Part shown: piece after piece, positions 10,158 to 22,318 of the stretch
Layout of the letters: every line of letters begins with the position of its first letter
Numbering within the stretch: position 1 is the first letter of the stretch
Assembly (NCBI GenBank): GCA_029168955.1
Contig: JAPDOI010000009.1
Span: forward strand, 1,426,001 to 1,490,000
Reading direction: 5' to 3'
From: Aplectana chamaeleonis
Lineage: Eukaryota > Nematoda > Chromadorea > Rhabditida > Cosmocercidae
Length of the DNA stretch: 64,000 nt
Made by a program: the position numbers and the translations under genes
Notes under the pieces: generated by a model
The model's input: the letters and a program-made list of their open reading frames with translations, nothing else
Database searches by the model: none
What the model was told of the DNA's origin: nothing

Positions 10158-12066
10158 GGTCGAGATAACAGCATAGATCGGTCACACAGCCCGTACCATA
10201 TCGTCAACGACGTTTAAAGCGCTGGAAACTGTCCAGGATGACGGTATTTGACAATGTTTGAGCAATCTTGCCTTCCACGCCCGTATTTTCACACCCCTTT
10301 GAGTATCAGAATGAGGAATTGGATATTTGTGGAAAACGTGTGAAAATTGAGAGTGATAGCACTATCAAATGGGAGTGCTGAGAGAAATAGCTTAGTTCGC
10401 GAGTATAACATGTCTGCATACATTGACTCTCGTCCACTTTCGAGAATGCGCTCTACTGTGGCTGACCTCTCTTGAAATGGAGGATTTTATCAGTGCACAA
10501 TATACTTACTATCCGAATCACTCCTTTTCGGATATCCGACCGGATATCCGAGATTCGGATAATCTGATATCGAAAATTCGAAATAACGCATTATCTGAAT
10601 CGAATAATATCCGGGGAAATTTAAAATGGGCATTATCTGAATCGAACCATTATCCGAAGAGGTCGAAAATTCGCATAAAAATCGCATAAAAATTCGCATA
10701 AAATTTCGGTTAAAATCGGATAAAATTCGGGTAAAATTTCGAGATAAAATCGGATAATTTATGGATAAAATCCGGATAAAATTGGCGCAGGCCACGACCA
10801 TTTTCCGTACCGGCTTCCATTTGGTACATCAACCCGGGATTTTTCTGTTCCTCCTTCCGAAATCGGAAGTCGTTGCGGCGCGGAGAAATGGGCGTGGTGA
10901 AGTGAAGATTACCAAGTGGCTAGTTATAGGGCGGCGGCCAGATGGTACCCCGCGCGCGATGGCAAGCATGCGTTGCGTATCGCGTCGCGGCGTACCGCCA
11001 AGCGTTGAATGGGTCATTTCGTTTGAACGAGATGTTTGGAAACTCGCCTACCACTCATATGATAGGATGAGTTCAAGAAGTTAACAGCAGTAAGTTCATA
11101 GGAAACCAGTGTCTATCGGCAACTTCCAGAATCACTGCTTTTGCCACCCCTAACTTCTGTTAATATAGTTAGTCCTAAAGGAGGATCACTAAGAATTCCT
11201 AGATTTCTGGGTTATATACAATAGGATGGATTGCCCCTAACATCCAAAGGCAGTTCCTAAAGCTGGAATGCGGTCCCTTTTACTTGTACATGTGCTCACA
11301 CGATGTAACTATGAGTCGACGGTGGGACGCCGCAACGCGCAACACGCGTCGCGTTTTTATCGCCGCGCGCGGCTACCACCCCCCGCACCCCCAGCGACGA
11401 TATAGTAATTGAAGATTTGTTTTCATATTTCTATTAATATGCATATATGAATATTGAAGTTTGTATGTGAACATGTTGCCAAATGCAATGAAGAACTACA
11501 TTTGTTCCATTATGGATGTTATCTAAGGCTTGCCTTGAGTACCTGGTTTTATTTTTCGTTTTGCCTCAGATTTGTTCCGATAATATCCAAAATTAATCGA
11601 AATTATCCGACGGATCATCAATATCCGAATCATTGGAAAAATGACGCGTTATCTGAATCAGATCCAATATCCGTGAATTTGAGCCAAAACGCATTATCTG
11701 GAATCGAACCAATATAATTGAAATTTAAAATGGCATTATCCGAATCGATCCATTATCCGAAAAATTTTCATCCGGATAACAAGTATAGTGCACAAACATA
11801 TTTATACTCAAGTAAACCAAGCTATTTCTCTCGTCTGCACTCCCATTTGATAGATGCTATCACTCTCAATTATCACACGTTTCTCATTCAAGTATCAATT
11901 CTCATTCTGATTTACTCAAAGTTGCATGTGAAAAATACGGGCGTGGAAGGCAAGATTGCTCAAACATTGTCAAATACTGTCATCCTGGACTGAGTTTTCG
12001 GCGCTTTAAACGTCGTTGACGACATAGTACGGGCCCGTGCGGACCGATCATACTGCTATTATCTCG
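10158..12066. mobile_element. Non-autonomous DNA element with ~270 bp terminal inverted repeats
   Basis: About 10158-10430 (gtcgagataacagcat.. caacgacgtttaaagcgc.. aatgtttgagcaatcttgcc) is inverted at about 11800-12066 with high identity. Inside the TIRs on both sides are dense repeats of ATTATCCGAATCGGATAA-like words (10505-10790 and 11575-11790), themselves largely palindromic. The core at 10800-11440 is GC-rich, with possible nested elements, and has no convincing ORF. No transposase is present. Confidence 0.8.
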
Positions 12067-12079
12067 ACTATGCTTACGA

Positions 12080-13590
12080 GCGTGTATGCTGCCTTTAATA
12101 ATCCGAGAATCGACAAAATGGTCATAAAATTTGTTTTCCAGCACCTTAAAGGCAGTGTTCGATAATCTTCGAGGCCCTGAGATTATTCGCTTCCATCAGA
12201 TATGTTTGGCCCTAGGTAGAAACTAAAATCGACGTGACAATCGAGAAAAACGCTCCACAAGGGCACAAATCAGCTTCTCTCACCCACACCTTTTTGCACT
12301 CTCACTGGAACTGTTCGTTTGTGACAATGAAATCTTTGTGGACCCGTCTTTCGCAATACTCCATTCTGTATTTGCTCCTTCTTAACTCCTTCGGACCTAA
12401 CTAATACGGTTTTTGCCCAACATATTCTTCCATTTTCGATTATTGAAATCCCATTTTTACCGGTGACAGCCACCGTAGAACATGTTCATCCAATCGGACG
12501 CTAGTCCCGCACCGAGAGAATAATGTGTTCCGAAAAAAAAAACGTTTTGGTGCGTTTTCGGTGTTTCTTCGTAATTTTCGTAACACTTGGTTGCCAACGC
12601 ATTGTTTTTAATGGAAAACTCAGGAACGCAAGAAAATCATCATTGAAACTACTTTCCAAATAACCCCACATAGAAACTTTCAGAGACAAATCTGCTGAGG
12701 CTTGAGCCAAACCACCGTATCTATACCCCACCGTAATAATCTATCGTAGGCTGTCCAAAAATCGATAAACTGACATCAGAATTCGTGTTTGAACACTCCC
12801 AAGTAACCCCAGAATAACGATTTGAGCCACATCATCGTCATCACATTCAGGAAATCGTCAAAAGTTGATTTTGTCGTCAATTTTTCTCTGCCGGTTGAAA
12901 GCTTTGAACAGAATTTGGTCAAGCGGAAGAACGACAAATGAACCTCCAGAATCTTGATCAACTTCCCAAATAACCCCAAAGGGAAAATTTTAAGTCAAAT
13001 CTGGAATATTTTTCCCAAAACACCTTCGAGAGCCTTCTATGTAGTTGGTATAAAACGGCCGACTGAAAATCTGCTACAAGTCCAAAACACTATCAGTCTG
13101 CACAAAGTTTGGAAAATGTTCCCTTCATTGTAAACTTTTACCTAGGGAGGTGGATTTTGGGCATGAACAAGATTATGGAGTCCGTGCAATTTTACCATAA
13201 AAATAATGCGCTTTTCGGAGAAATTTACAATAGGTACGGAAATCAGAGAAAAAAACGCCCATAACTTTTCCGGAGTGGAGTCTAGGCAGCTGCGATAAGG
13301 CATATTCAGAACTTCGTCGTCAAAATGGTTCCTAGAAAAGTACATTTCATTTGGAATGGTCACTATGACTTATCAGTGGTTCTCTTGTGAGTTTTTTCGG
13401 CCAAGTCGATTTTCGATTTGATCGATTTTCAGTTTTTCGAATGATTCGAAAATATTCGAAATTCAATTATTTCAAACTCTCTCGGTTTTTGGATACATCC
13501 GGAGATCCGCACCAAACGATCGATTCTGAATTTCACTTTTTTCAATTATGTGACTTTCAGAATCCATATACTTCTAAAAGCAGTTATGTC
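12080..13590. repeat. Intergenic stretch of dispersed repeats, no gene
   Basis: At 12130-12160 there is a TTAAAGGCAGTGTTCGATAA terminus of the family seen at 6360/31219. At 12230-12500 there is a repeat containing gacctaactaatacgg, which is inverted at about 29690-29840 (tattagttagggtc) and partly shared with 30200-30340. From 12730 to 13380 are family-K-like segments (attcgtgtttgaacactcccaagtaacccc) related to 43800-44400. Open frames here are short and have no recognisable domain. Confidence 0.5.
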
Positions 13591-13593
13591 CCG

Positions 13594-13594
<1 letters not shown>

Positions 13595-13677
<83 letters not shown>

Positions 13678-13700
13678 TGTGTGTATGTGTGTGCATGTGT
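13595..13700. repeat. (GT)n microsatellite
   Basis: About 100 bp of nearly pure TG dinucleotides, with interruptions at 13644 (gctg) and 13674 (ttg) and a final tgtatgtgtgtgcatgtgt. It directly precedes the satellite array by 200 bp. A shorter GT-rich tract precedes the homologous satellite inside the Helitron at 19480-19535. Confidence 0.97.
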
Positions 13701-13904
13701 CGCCGATATCTTTGGAATGGCCGATCAAAACTTGTATGAAATGGTACCAACATTTAGGTGGGTGCGTCATTTATCGATTACCAAAAAATCAGCGCGACTC
13801 ACCTCTTGCGTGCCTCGGGCCAGCCGAGTTTGTCCGTGGAGCGCACTTTTGGCCGTGGGTCATGATAACTTCTGCGAGTCGTCTGGCGATGCAAAAATGC
13901 AGGG

Positions 13905-16745
13905 CGTCATAAAAGGTGTGCAGGACCCCAGTGAGGTGTGCAAGACGTCATAGAAAGTGTGCAGGACCTAATCGGAGTGTGCAGGACGTCATAAAAGTGC
14001 GCAGGTCCTGGTAGGAATGTGCAGGACCCCAGCGGAAGTGTGCAGGACGTCATAGAAAGTGTGCGGGACCCCAGTGGGAGTGTGCAGGGCGTCACAGAAA
14101 GTGTGCAGGACCCTAATCGGAGTGTGCAGGACGTCATAGAAAGTGCGCGGGTCCTAGTAGGAATGTGCAGGACCCCAGCGGAAGTGTGCAGGACGTCATA
14201 GAAAGTGTGCAGGACCTCAGTGGGAGTGTGCAGGGCGTCATAGAAAGTGTGCAGGACCATAATCCGGAGTGTGCGGGACGTCATAGAAAGTGCGCAGGTC
14301 CTACGTAGGAATGTGCAGGACCCCAGTGGGAGTGTGCAGGGCGTCATAGAAAGTGTGCAGGACCTCAGTGGGAGTGTTCAGGGCGTCATAGAAAGTGTGC
14401 AGGACCCTAATCGAAGTGTGCAGGACGTCATAGAAAGTGCGCAGGTCCTAAGTAGGAATGTGCAGGACCCCAGTGGGAGTGTGCAGGACGTCATAGAAAG
14501 TGTTGCAGGACCTCAGTGGGAGCGTGCAGGGCGTCATAGAAAGTGTGCAGGACCCTAATCGGAGTGTGCAGGACGTCATTGAAAGTGCGCAGGTCCTAAG
14601 TATGATCCATCACTGATTGACAGATGGCCGCCTCGAACACAAGTGGCACGCACGCATAATGGTAATGATCCCATCACTACCTCGCTTGCGTGCGATGTTC
14701 GACATCGGCGTGATCGACGATAGGAATGTGCAGGACCCCAGCGGAAGTGTTCAGGGCGTCATAGAAAGTGTGCAGGACACTCGGTGGGAGTGTGCAGGGC
14801 GTCATAGAAAGTGTGCAGGACCCTAATTGGGTGTGCAGGGACGTCATAGAAAAGTGCGCAGGTCCTAAGTAGGAATGTGCAGGACCCCAGCGGAAGTGTG
14901 CGGGACGTCATAGAAAGTGTGCAGGACCTCGGTGGGAGTGTTCAGGGCGTCATAGAAAGTGTGCAGGACCTAATCGAAGTGTGCGGGACGTCATAGAAAG
15001 TGCGCAGGTCCTAAGTAGGAATGTGCAGGACCCCAGTGGGAGTGTGCAGGACGTCATAGAAAGTGTTGCAGGACCTCAGTGGGAGCGTGCAGGGCGTCAT
15101 AGAAAGTGTGCAGGACCTAATCGGGTGTGCAGGACGTCATTGAAAGTGCGCAGGTCCTAAGTAGGAATGTGCAGGACCCCAGCGGAAGTGTTCAGGGCGT
15201 CATAGAAAGTGTGCAGGACCTCAGTGGGAGTGTGCAGGGCGTCATAGAAAGTGTGCAGGACCCTAATCGGAAGTGTGCAGGACGTCATAGAAAGTGCGCG
15301 GGTCCTAAGTAGGAATGTGCAGGACCCCAGTGGGGTGTGCAGGACGTCATAGAAAGTGTTGCAGGACCTCGGTGGGAGCGTGCAGGGCGTCATAGAAAGT
15401 GTGCAGGACCCTAATCGGGTGTGCAGGACGTCATTGAAAGTGCGCAGGTCCTAAGTAGGATATGTGCAGGACCCCAGCGGAAGTGTTCAGGGCGTCATAG
15501 AAAGTGTGCAGGACCTCAGTGGGGTGTGCAGGGCGTCATAGAAAGTGTGCAGGACCCTAATTGGGTGTGCAGGACGTCATAGAAAGTGCGCAGGTCCTAA
15601 GTAGGAATGTGCAGGACCCCAGCGGAAGTGTGCGGGACGTCATAGAAAGTGTGCAGGACCTCGGTGGGAGTGTGCAGGGCGTCATAGAAAGTGTGCAGGA
15701 CCATAATCCCGGGTGTGCAGGACGTCATAGAAAGTGCGCAGGTCCTACGTAGGAATGTGCAGGACCCCAGTGGGAGTGTGCAGGGCGTCATAGAAAGTGT
15801 GCAGGACCTCGGTGGGAGTGTTCGGGAGTCATAGAAAGTGTGCAGGACCCTAATCAGAAGTGTGCAGGACGTCATAGAAAGTGCGCAGGTCCTAAGTAGG
15901 AATGTGCAGGACCCCAGTGGGAGTGTGCAGGACGTCATAGAAAGTGTTGCAGGGACACTCAGTGGGAGCGTGCAGGGCGTCATAGAAAGTGTGCAGGACC
16001 CTAATCGGGTGTGCAGGACGTCATTGAAAGTGCGCAGGTCCTAAGTAGGAATGTGCAGGACCCCAGCCGGAAGTGTTCAGGGCGTCATAGAAAGTGTGCA
16101 GGACCTCAGTGGGAGTGTGCAGGGCGTCATAGAAAGTGTGCAGGACCCCAATTGGGTGTGCAGGACGTCATAGAAAGTGCGCAGGTCCTAAGTAGGAATG
16201 TGCAGGACCCCAGCGGAAGTGTGCGGGACGTCATAGAAAGTGTGCAGGACCTCAGTGGGAGTGTGCAGGGCGTCATAGAAAGTGTGCAGGACCATAATCG
16301 GGTGTGCAGGACGTCATAGAAAGTGCGCAGGTCCTACGTAGGAATGTGCAGGACCCCAGTGGGAGTGTGCAGGGCGTCATAGAAAGTGTGCAGGACCTCC
16401 CAGTGGGAGTGTTCAGGGCGTCATAGAAAGTGTGCAGGACCCTAATCGAAGTGTGCAGGACGTCATAGAAAGTGCGCAGGTCCTAAGTAGGGAATGTGCA
16501 GGACCCCAACGGAAGTGTGCAGCACGTCATAGAAAGTGTGCAGGACCCAAATGGTAGCGTGGAGGCGTCATAGAAAATGTGAAAGAACCCAACGGGAGTG
16601 TGCAGGACGTCATAGAGAGTGCGCAGGTCCCCAGTTGGCGTGTGCAGGACGTGGTAGAAAAGGCTCAGGGTCGGAGTGGGTGTGTGCGGGTCATCGAAAG
16701 TTAGCAGGCCCGCAGTGGGAGAGTGCAGGACGTCACCAAGAGTGT
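13905..16745. repeat. Satellite array: ~21 bp monomers in a ~148 bp higher-order repeat
   Basis: The basic pair is gtgtgcaggaccccagtggga followed by a second monomer gtgtgcagggcgtcatagaa(a), giving a 42 bp dimer. A distinctive odd monomer, gtgcgcaggtcctaagtagga, recurs at about 13998, 14147, 14298, 14446, 14596, 14855, 15002 and onward to 16620, every 147-150 bp. The array is therefore about 18 copies of a seven-monomer unit, with small indels. Many monomers are open in one frame but there is no sign of selection for coding. The last few copies (16500-16745) are more diverged, as expected at an array edge. Confidence 0.93.
14601..14722. mobile_element. Small palindromic MITE inserted in the satellite
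   Basis: This is the only non-satellite block in the array. It starts tgatccatcactga and ends gtgatcgacga, with inverted arms around ggcacgcacgcataatgg / cctcgcttgcgtgcga. Satellite sequence resumes exactly on either side: ..ggtcctaagta then ..ta ggaatgtgc, consistent with a TA target duplication. A clear relative is the foldback at about 61635-61785. Confidence 0.8.
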
Positions 16746-16749
16746 AGAA

Positions 16750-18420
16750 TTTGAAAAAGGTTTTCAATTTTTAATGCTAAATCTTAACCTTTGTGGAGAG
16801 GAAATAGATAGGAAAATATGAATCTTGAGAAGCGTGGGACGCGTTCTGAGATTGGCGCAGAACTCCTGCGACATTTTTTCCAGTTTTTAGGATACAAGCA
16901 ACAGCTTCACTTCCGCACCTTCTCTGTTCGCCACTCATTGCAACCGCTCAGTCATTTCAGAATCCCTAACTTCCAAAAACCAGTTTTATATATGTTTGCA
17001 AGTCTGAGCTTATCAAAATCTGCACCACAAAAACATAAACAACCACCTACTAATTTCATTCATTGAGAACAAGGGCATGATGTTGGTCAACTAGGAAACA
17101 TCATATAATAATATGAGAATGCGTTTTCCTTATCATGATAGAGACGGTAAAGCGAGAATAATCGCTTGTGAACTTTACAAATTGGAAGAAAGGGCAGTGG
17201 GTAGCGACGTAAGGGAAGGAAGTACAGAAGGGGTTCTGAATTTTGTGCCGGTAGCAACCGACGATTTACCGCTGGCTTCTTATGTTTTGCTTTATGATCC
17301 CACATTTTGATATACCCACGGCCTGCTGTAAATGTACGGCACCTTGCTCTGCTCAGGAGAGTACTTTCGGGTAGGCGGAAGTCAGTCACCACCGTTCTAA
17401 CAAACTAATCCGTCTCAGGTAGTTGGCTCATGCAAAAGTTTCTGTGAGCGAAAACTTCGCTAGGTCTCGCTAGTGAGAAAAATATGAGTTGCACCTCCCG
17501 CAGCCGCCGTGACGGTTAGCTTCGAGTCCTCCACGCCAGCCGCGGTTTGGATTTACACGCTTTTTCTTGAGGAAACAGGCTTAGGACCTAACCATAAATA
17601 TAAAGCGGACGCTCTGATGACTAATTAATCAAACGCAAAATTTAAATTGATCTCAACAGTCTAAAAAGGGTCACCTGCGGTTGTAGTCGAGGAATACCGC
17701 CCAGATAGGAAGGAAAAATATTGTGACAAAATTTCTAGTTGAAAAAAGTAAAACAACGGCAAAAATGAACGTTGGATTGACAGAAAACGGCAATGACTCA
17801 CAATTTGAAGATTTGTCCGTAATGTTGCGTCTGCAAAAACCACTCACGCGAAATTGCAGACAGAATCAGATGTGGATTGGAGCACGTCAATGGTGGGTTC
17901 CTAGTTTGTTGTAGAAGTGTGTGACATAACGTCCGGTGAATGACTCGGGGTACTTTTTGTAAGCCTGAAGATAATTTAAACCCCTCCAACACCTTCGAAG
18001 CAAAGCCAACACAAGCTTAATCTCTCAAAGCGTCATAGAGCTTTTGATAAACCCGTAGAGGAGCTTCTTCTCTTCTTTGCAGCCACAAAGACGTGCTTGT
18101 CAGGTTCAAAACCTAGGATACCAGCGTTGGGCTGGTCCACGAAGCCAAATTAGTTAGTGTTGTACAGTCGACACCAGGGCTGTGCGGTAGTGTTCCGATT
18201 CCTTTCCCGAGATTCAGGTGCTTTTTGAGATGTTCCGCTGCGTTTCCGGTTTTTTTTTTGGCCCGGAAACGGAAGAAAATGATAAAAGACTGAAGATTTC
18301 TCCAATTAAGTTCCGCAGCAGCGCTGTTTTAAAAGGTACCAAACACGCCTCCGAAGGTTTAGAAAGCGAAGCTTATATTTTAGAACGGCTTGTATTAGAA
18401 CGCTTACTCAGACAGTAGAA
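16750..18420. repeat. Intergenic, no gene; first 300 bp related to the Helitron interior
   Basis: At 16925-17045, words such as cactcattgcaaccgctcag, gagcttatcaaaatctgcac and aaaaacataaacaacca parallel the Helitron interior at 20975-21095 in the same order. The satellite at 13905-16745 may therefore belong to an older related element. From 17060 to 18420 there are only short frames without domains and no repeat relationship that I could define. Confidence 0.45.
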
Positions 18421-19388
18421 GGCCCGGAGCGCACCAACATGGTTTTCAAAAGAGTAAATCGACAATTTCGGCTATGCTGGAGTCACTTGATGATTGGACG
18501 CGTGCGCTGGACAAAGATATAGGTGTGGATGTTATTTACCTTGATTTTTCCAAGGCATTTGACAGAGTTTCTCATCGCAAATTAGTAACCAAACTGGAAA
18601 TAGTGGGTATCCATCCACGTATAGTGGCTTGGATTCGTGCTTTTCTCACGGGTAGAACTTTCAAGGTCAGGCTTAATAGTACGTTCTCCTCTCCCTTTGC
18701 AGTCCTTAGTGGTGTTCCCCAGGGAAGTGCTTTCACCAATTCTCTTTAATATCTATACGTATGAACTTCCCTCGATCATATCCTTGAACAACGTCGGATG
18801 TTCGGCATTCGCTGATGACTTTAAGTTGTATAAACCTATTTTGACAAAGGAGGATTCCGAGTGGTTGCAAAAAGCTCTCAATGATGTAGCCAAATGGTCG
18901 AGATGAATGGAAATTGCCGCTTTCCAGCGAAAAGACTAAAGTGATGAAGCTTGGTAAGAGGCGAGTTAGTGGCTTCTATACTATCGACGGTTTGCAGTTG
19001 AGCGAGGTCAGCGAGATTAAGGACCTTGGTTTTCTTATCAAGGACGATCTTAATTTCGATGATCACTGCCTCCAGGTTGCGTCCACGGCTAATGGGATGA
19101 TGCACTGCGCGTTTCGAGCACTATCAACTACTAATGCAAACGTGCTGACCGAGGTGTATAAAACGTACGTACGTCCACTAATGGAGTATGGTACGGTAGT
19201 TTTTAATCCATACAAAAAGGATCCATCGACGCGCTTGAGAAAGTCCAGAATACTTTCACACGTAGAGTTTACTTCCGGACATCGTGGTTTCAGACGAATC
19301 GCAACGTGTGTCATGTCACCAGAAACGCCAAACTGGGCCTAACCACTCTAGAGCGCAGGAGAAGAAGGTTTGATATGATATTGATGTA

Positions 19389-19450
19389 CCAGCGGCGTCG
19401 GCCGGCTGACGCCGGCCTCTCCCGCTGGGGCCCGGCTTCGCCGGCATATT
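19389..19450 (-). other. Helitron 3' terminal hairpin region
   Basis: About 62 bp of GC-rich sequence has two stem-loops: 19401-19416 (GCCGGC stem, TGAC loop) and 19432-19444 (CCGGC stem, TTC loop). It ends in CTGG on the minus strand. Only this end has the hairpins, which fixes the 3' end and so the orientation. Confidence 0.8.
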
Positions 19451-19593
19451 GGGTATCCTACTATATATATTTTGGTAAATTTGTGTGTGCGTGTGTGTGT
19501 ATGTATGTATGTGTGCGTTTCTCTGTGTGTTTGTTTGACCGTTTATTCGGCTTGACTTTCATAAACGGGCGACCTTACGGGTACGGACTCAAG

Positions 19594-20905
19594 AGCGCGC
19601 AGAACGCCGTAGAAAGTGTGTGGGACCCAAGTGGGAGTGCGTAGGACGCCGTAGAAAGTGTGCGGGACCAAGGTAGAGGGCGCCGCACGCCGAAGAAAGT
19701 GGGCGGGACCCAAGTGGGAGTGCTCAGGACGCCATAGAAAATGTGCGGGACCCAAGTAGGAGTGCGCAGAACGCCGTAAAAAGTGTGCGGGACCCAAGGT
19801 AGAGTGCGCCGGACGCCAGATAAAGTATGTGGGACCCAAATGCGAGTGCGCCGGACGCCGAAGAAAGTGTGCGGGACCCAAGTGGGAGTGCTCAGGAGGC
19901 CATAGAAAATGTGTGGGACCCAAGTAGGAGTGCCCAGAACGTCGTAGGAAGCGTGCAGGATCCAAGTGGAAGTGCGCCGAACGCCGAAGAATGTGTGCGG
20001 GACCCAATTGGGAGTGCGCAGTACGCCGTAGAAAGTGTGCGGGACTCAAGTGGGAATGCGCAGGACGCCGCAGGAAGTGTGAGGGACTCAAATGCGAGTG
20101 CGCCGGACGTCGTAGGAAGTGTGCGGGACCCAAGGTAGAGTGCGCCGGACGCTGTAGAAAGTGTGTGGGACTCAAGTGGGAGTGCGGCAGACGCCGTAGG
20201 GAGTATGCGGGATCCAAGTGGGAGTGCGCCAAACGCCGTAGGGAGTACGCGGGATCCAAGTGGAAGTGCGCAGGACGCCATGGAAGGTGTGCGGGGCGCA
20301 AGGTAGAGTGCGCAGGACGCCGTAGGAAGTGGGCGGGACCCAAGTGGAAGTGCGCCGGACGTCGTAGGAAGTGTGCGGGATCCAAATGCGAGTGCGCCAA
20401 ACGCCGAAGAAAGTGGGCGGGACCCAAGTGGGAGTACTCAGGACGCCGTAAAAAGTGTGCGTGACCCAAGGTAGAGTGCGCCGGACGCCAGAGAAAGTAT
20501 GTGGGACCCAAATGCGAGTGCGCCGGACGCCGAAGAACGTGTGCGGGACCCAAGTGGAAGTGCGCTGGACGCCGTAGATAGTGTGCGGGACCCAAGGTAG
20601 AGTACGGCCGACGACGTAGAATGTGTGCGGGACCCAATTGGGAGTGCGCAGTACGCCGTAGAAAATGTGCGGGACTCAAGTGGGAATGCGCAGGACGCCG
20701 CAGGAAGTGTGAGGGACCCAAGGTAGAGTGCGCCGGACGCTGTAGAAAGTGTGTGGGACCCAAGTGGCAGTGCGCCAGACGCCGTAGGGAGTATGCGGGA
20801 TCCAAGTGGGAGTGCGCCAGACACCATAGGGAGTATGCGGGATCCAAGTGGGAGTGCGCCGGACACCGTAGGAAGCGTGCGGGACCGAAGTGGGTGAGCG
20901 CAGAA
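19594..20905. repeat. 42-bp satellite array, left Helitron arm
   Basis: About 31 copies of a 42 bp dimer, gtgtgcgggacccaagtggga + gtgcgcaggacgccgtagaaa. It is clearly homologous to the 13905-16745 array, with gcc replacing gtc and gggacccaag replacing aggaccccag. It lacks the 148 bp higher-order structure. The period is a multiple of three, so both strands show long spurious frames. Confidence 0.93.
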
Positions 20906-21624
20906 CTTTAAAATCGTTTTGTGCGTCTATAAGAGAGTGTATACCTCCCCTTTCTTTAAGTCCCCTCCCCCTTAACCACTCATTTCAACTGCTAAGCTGT
21001 TTATATGCACCAACCTTTCTGAATCGGGTTTATATACGATGGAAATGTGAGTTAATCAAAATGTGCATCCAGAAAACACAAACATCATTATACTTCATTT
21101 GGCAATAAAAGTTGCAGGGTGTCGGCTGGTAAGGCAAATAACTCGGTGCTTTCTTTCTTCCTGCGCCGGCCCATAAGCTGGTTTAGGCGGCAACACTTAA
21201 ACCATGGGAAATCACAAAGCATTCCAAACCTTGCTACGCCCGTTTACTTCCTTATCTGTAACGTGACACACCGGTCGTTCTTCCGTTTTATAAGATCCTG
21301 AACTGGCCTCTGACTATCTCAATTTTTGTCATGATAAGGACAACCGCTGTTTGGAATTTACTAAACGTTTTCATGATCAACCGACCCCCTGCTACTTTTT
21401 TTGCCAAATGAAGTAGAATGATGTTTGTGTTTCATGGATGCAGATTTTGATTAACTCTTATTTTCATCGTATATAAACCCGATTTAGAAAAGTTAGTGCA
21501 TATAAACAGCTAAGCAGTTGAATTGAGTGGTGAAGGGTAGGGGACGTGAAGAAGGAGTTGTGTACGCTCTCTTTTAGACGCACATAGTGATTCTGAAGTA
21601 ATGCGCTCTCTCTCTCTCTCTTGA

Positions 21625-22318
21625 GTCTCACACGTTTTCTGCGGCGTCCAACGCTTCCTTTTGGGTCTCACACACTTCCTACGGCGCGATCTCCCTCGGG
21701 TCTCACACATTTTATGCGGCGCCCCTAGCACTCCCACTTGGGTCCCGCACACTTTCTACGGCGACCGGCGCTCTCCGCACTTGGTTCCCGCACACTTTCT
21801 ACGGCGGCCGGCGCACTCTCACTCGGGTTCCGCACACTTTCTACGGCGTCCGGCGCACTCTCCTCGGGTCCTGCACACTTTCTACGGCGTCCGGCGCACT
21901 CTCACTCGGGTCCCGCACACTTTCTACGGCGTCCGGCCACTCTCCTCGGAGTCCCGCACACTTTCTACGACGTCCGGCACTCTCTCACTCGGGTCCCGCA
22001 CACTCTACGGCGTCAGCGCGCTCTCACTCGGGTCCGCACACTTTCTACGGCGTCCGGCGCACTCTCACTCGAGTCCCGCACACTTTCTACGGCGTCCGGC
22101 GCACTCTCACTCGGGTCCCGCACACTTTCTACGGCGTCCGGCGCACTCTTACTCGGGTCCCGCACACTTTCTACGGCGTCCGGCGCACTCACTCGGGTCC
22201 CACACACTTTCTACTGCGTCCGGCGCACTCTACCTTGGGTCCCGCACACTTTCTTTGCCGTCCTGCGCACTTCCTCTTGGGTCCCACACACTTTCTACGG
22301 CGTTCTGCGCTCTCTTGA
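21625..22318. repeat. 42-bp satellite array, right Helitron arm (inverted)
   Basis: About 15 copies of the reverse complement of the left-arm dimer (actttctacggcgtccggcg cactctcactcgggtcccgc). It is shorter and more homogeneous than the left arm. Deletions break phase at several points, for example 21935-21950 and 22005-22015. Confidence 0.92.

Noticed and set aside
13546..13953. ORFs with long Cys-Val or His-Thr runs
   Set aside because: They are translations of the (GT)n microsatellite.
13907..16319. Several 60-146 residue ORFs with VIESVQDPSGS-like repeats
   Set aside because: They are satellite frames; phase breaks every few units and repeats across arrays.
13905..16745. Regular short repeats suggesting a CRISPR array
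   Set aside because: The repeats are contiguous with no unique spacers, the genome is eukaryotic, and there are no cas genes.
19543..20847. 434-residue minus-strand ORF with a 14-residue repeat (AHFLRRPAHS-like)
   Set aside because: It is open only because the 42-bp satellite dimer is a multiple of three. The opposite strand is open too, and copies drift between frames with indels.
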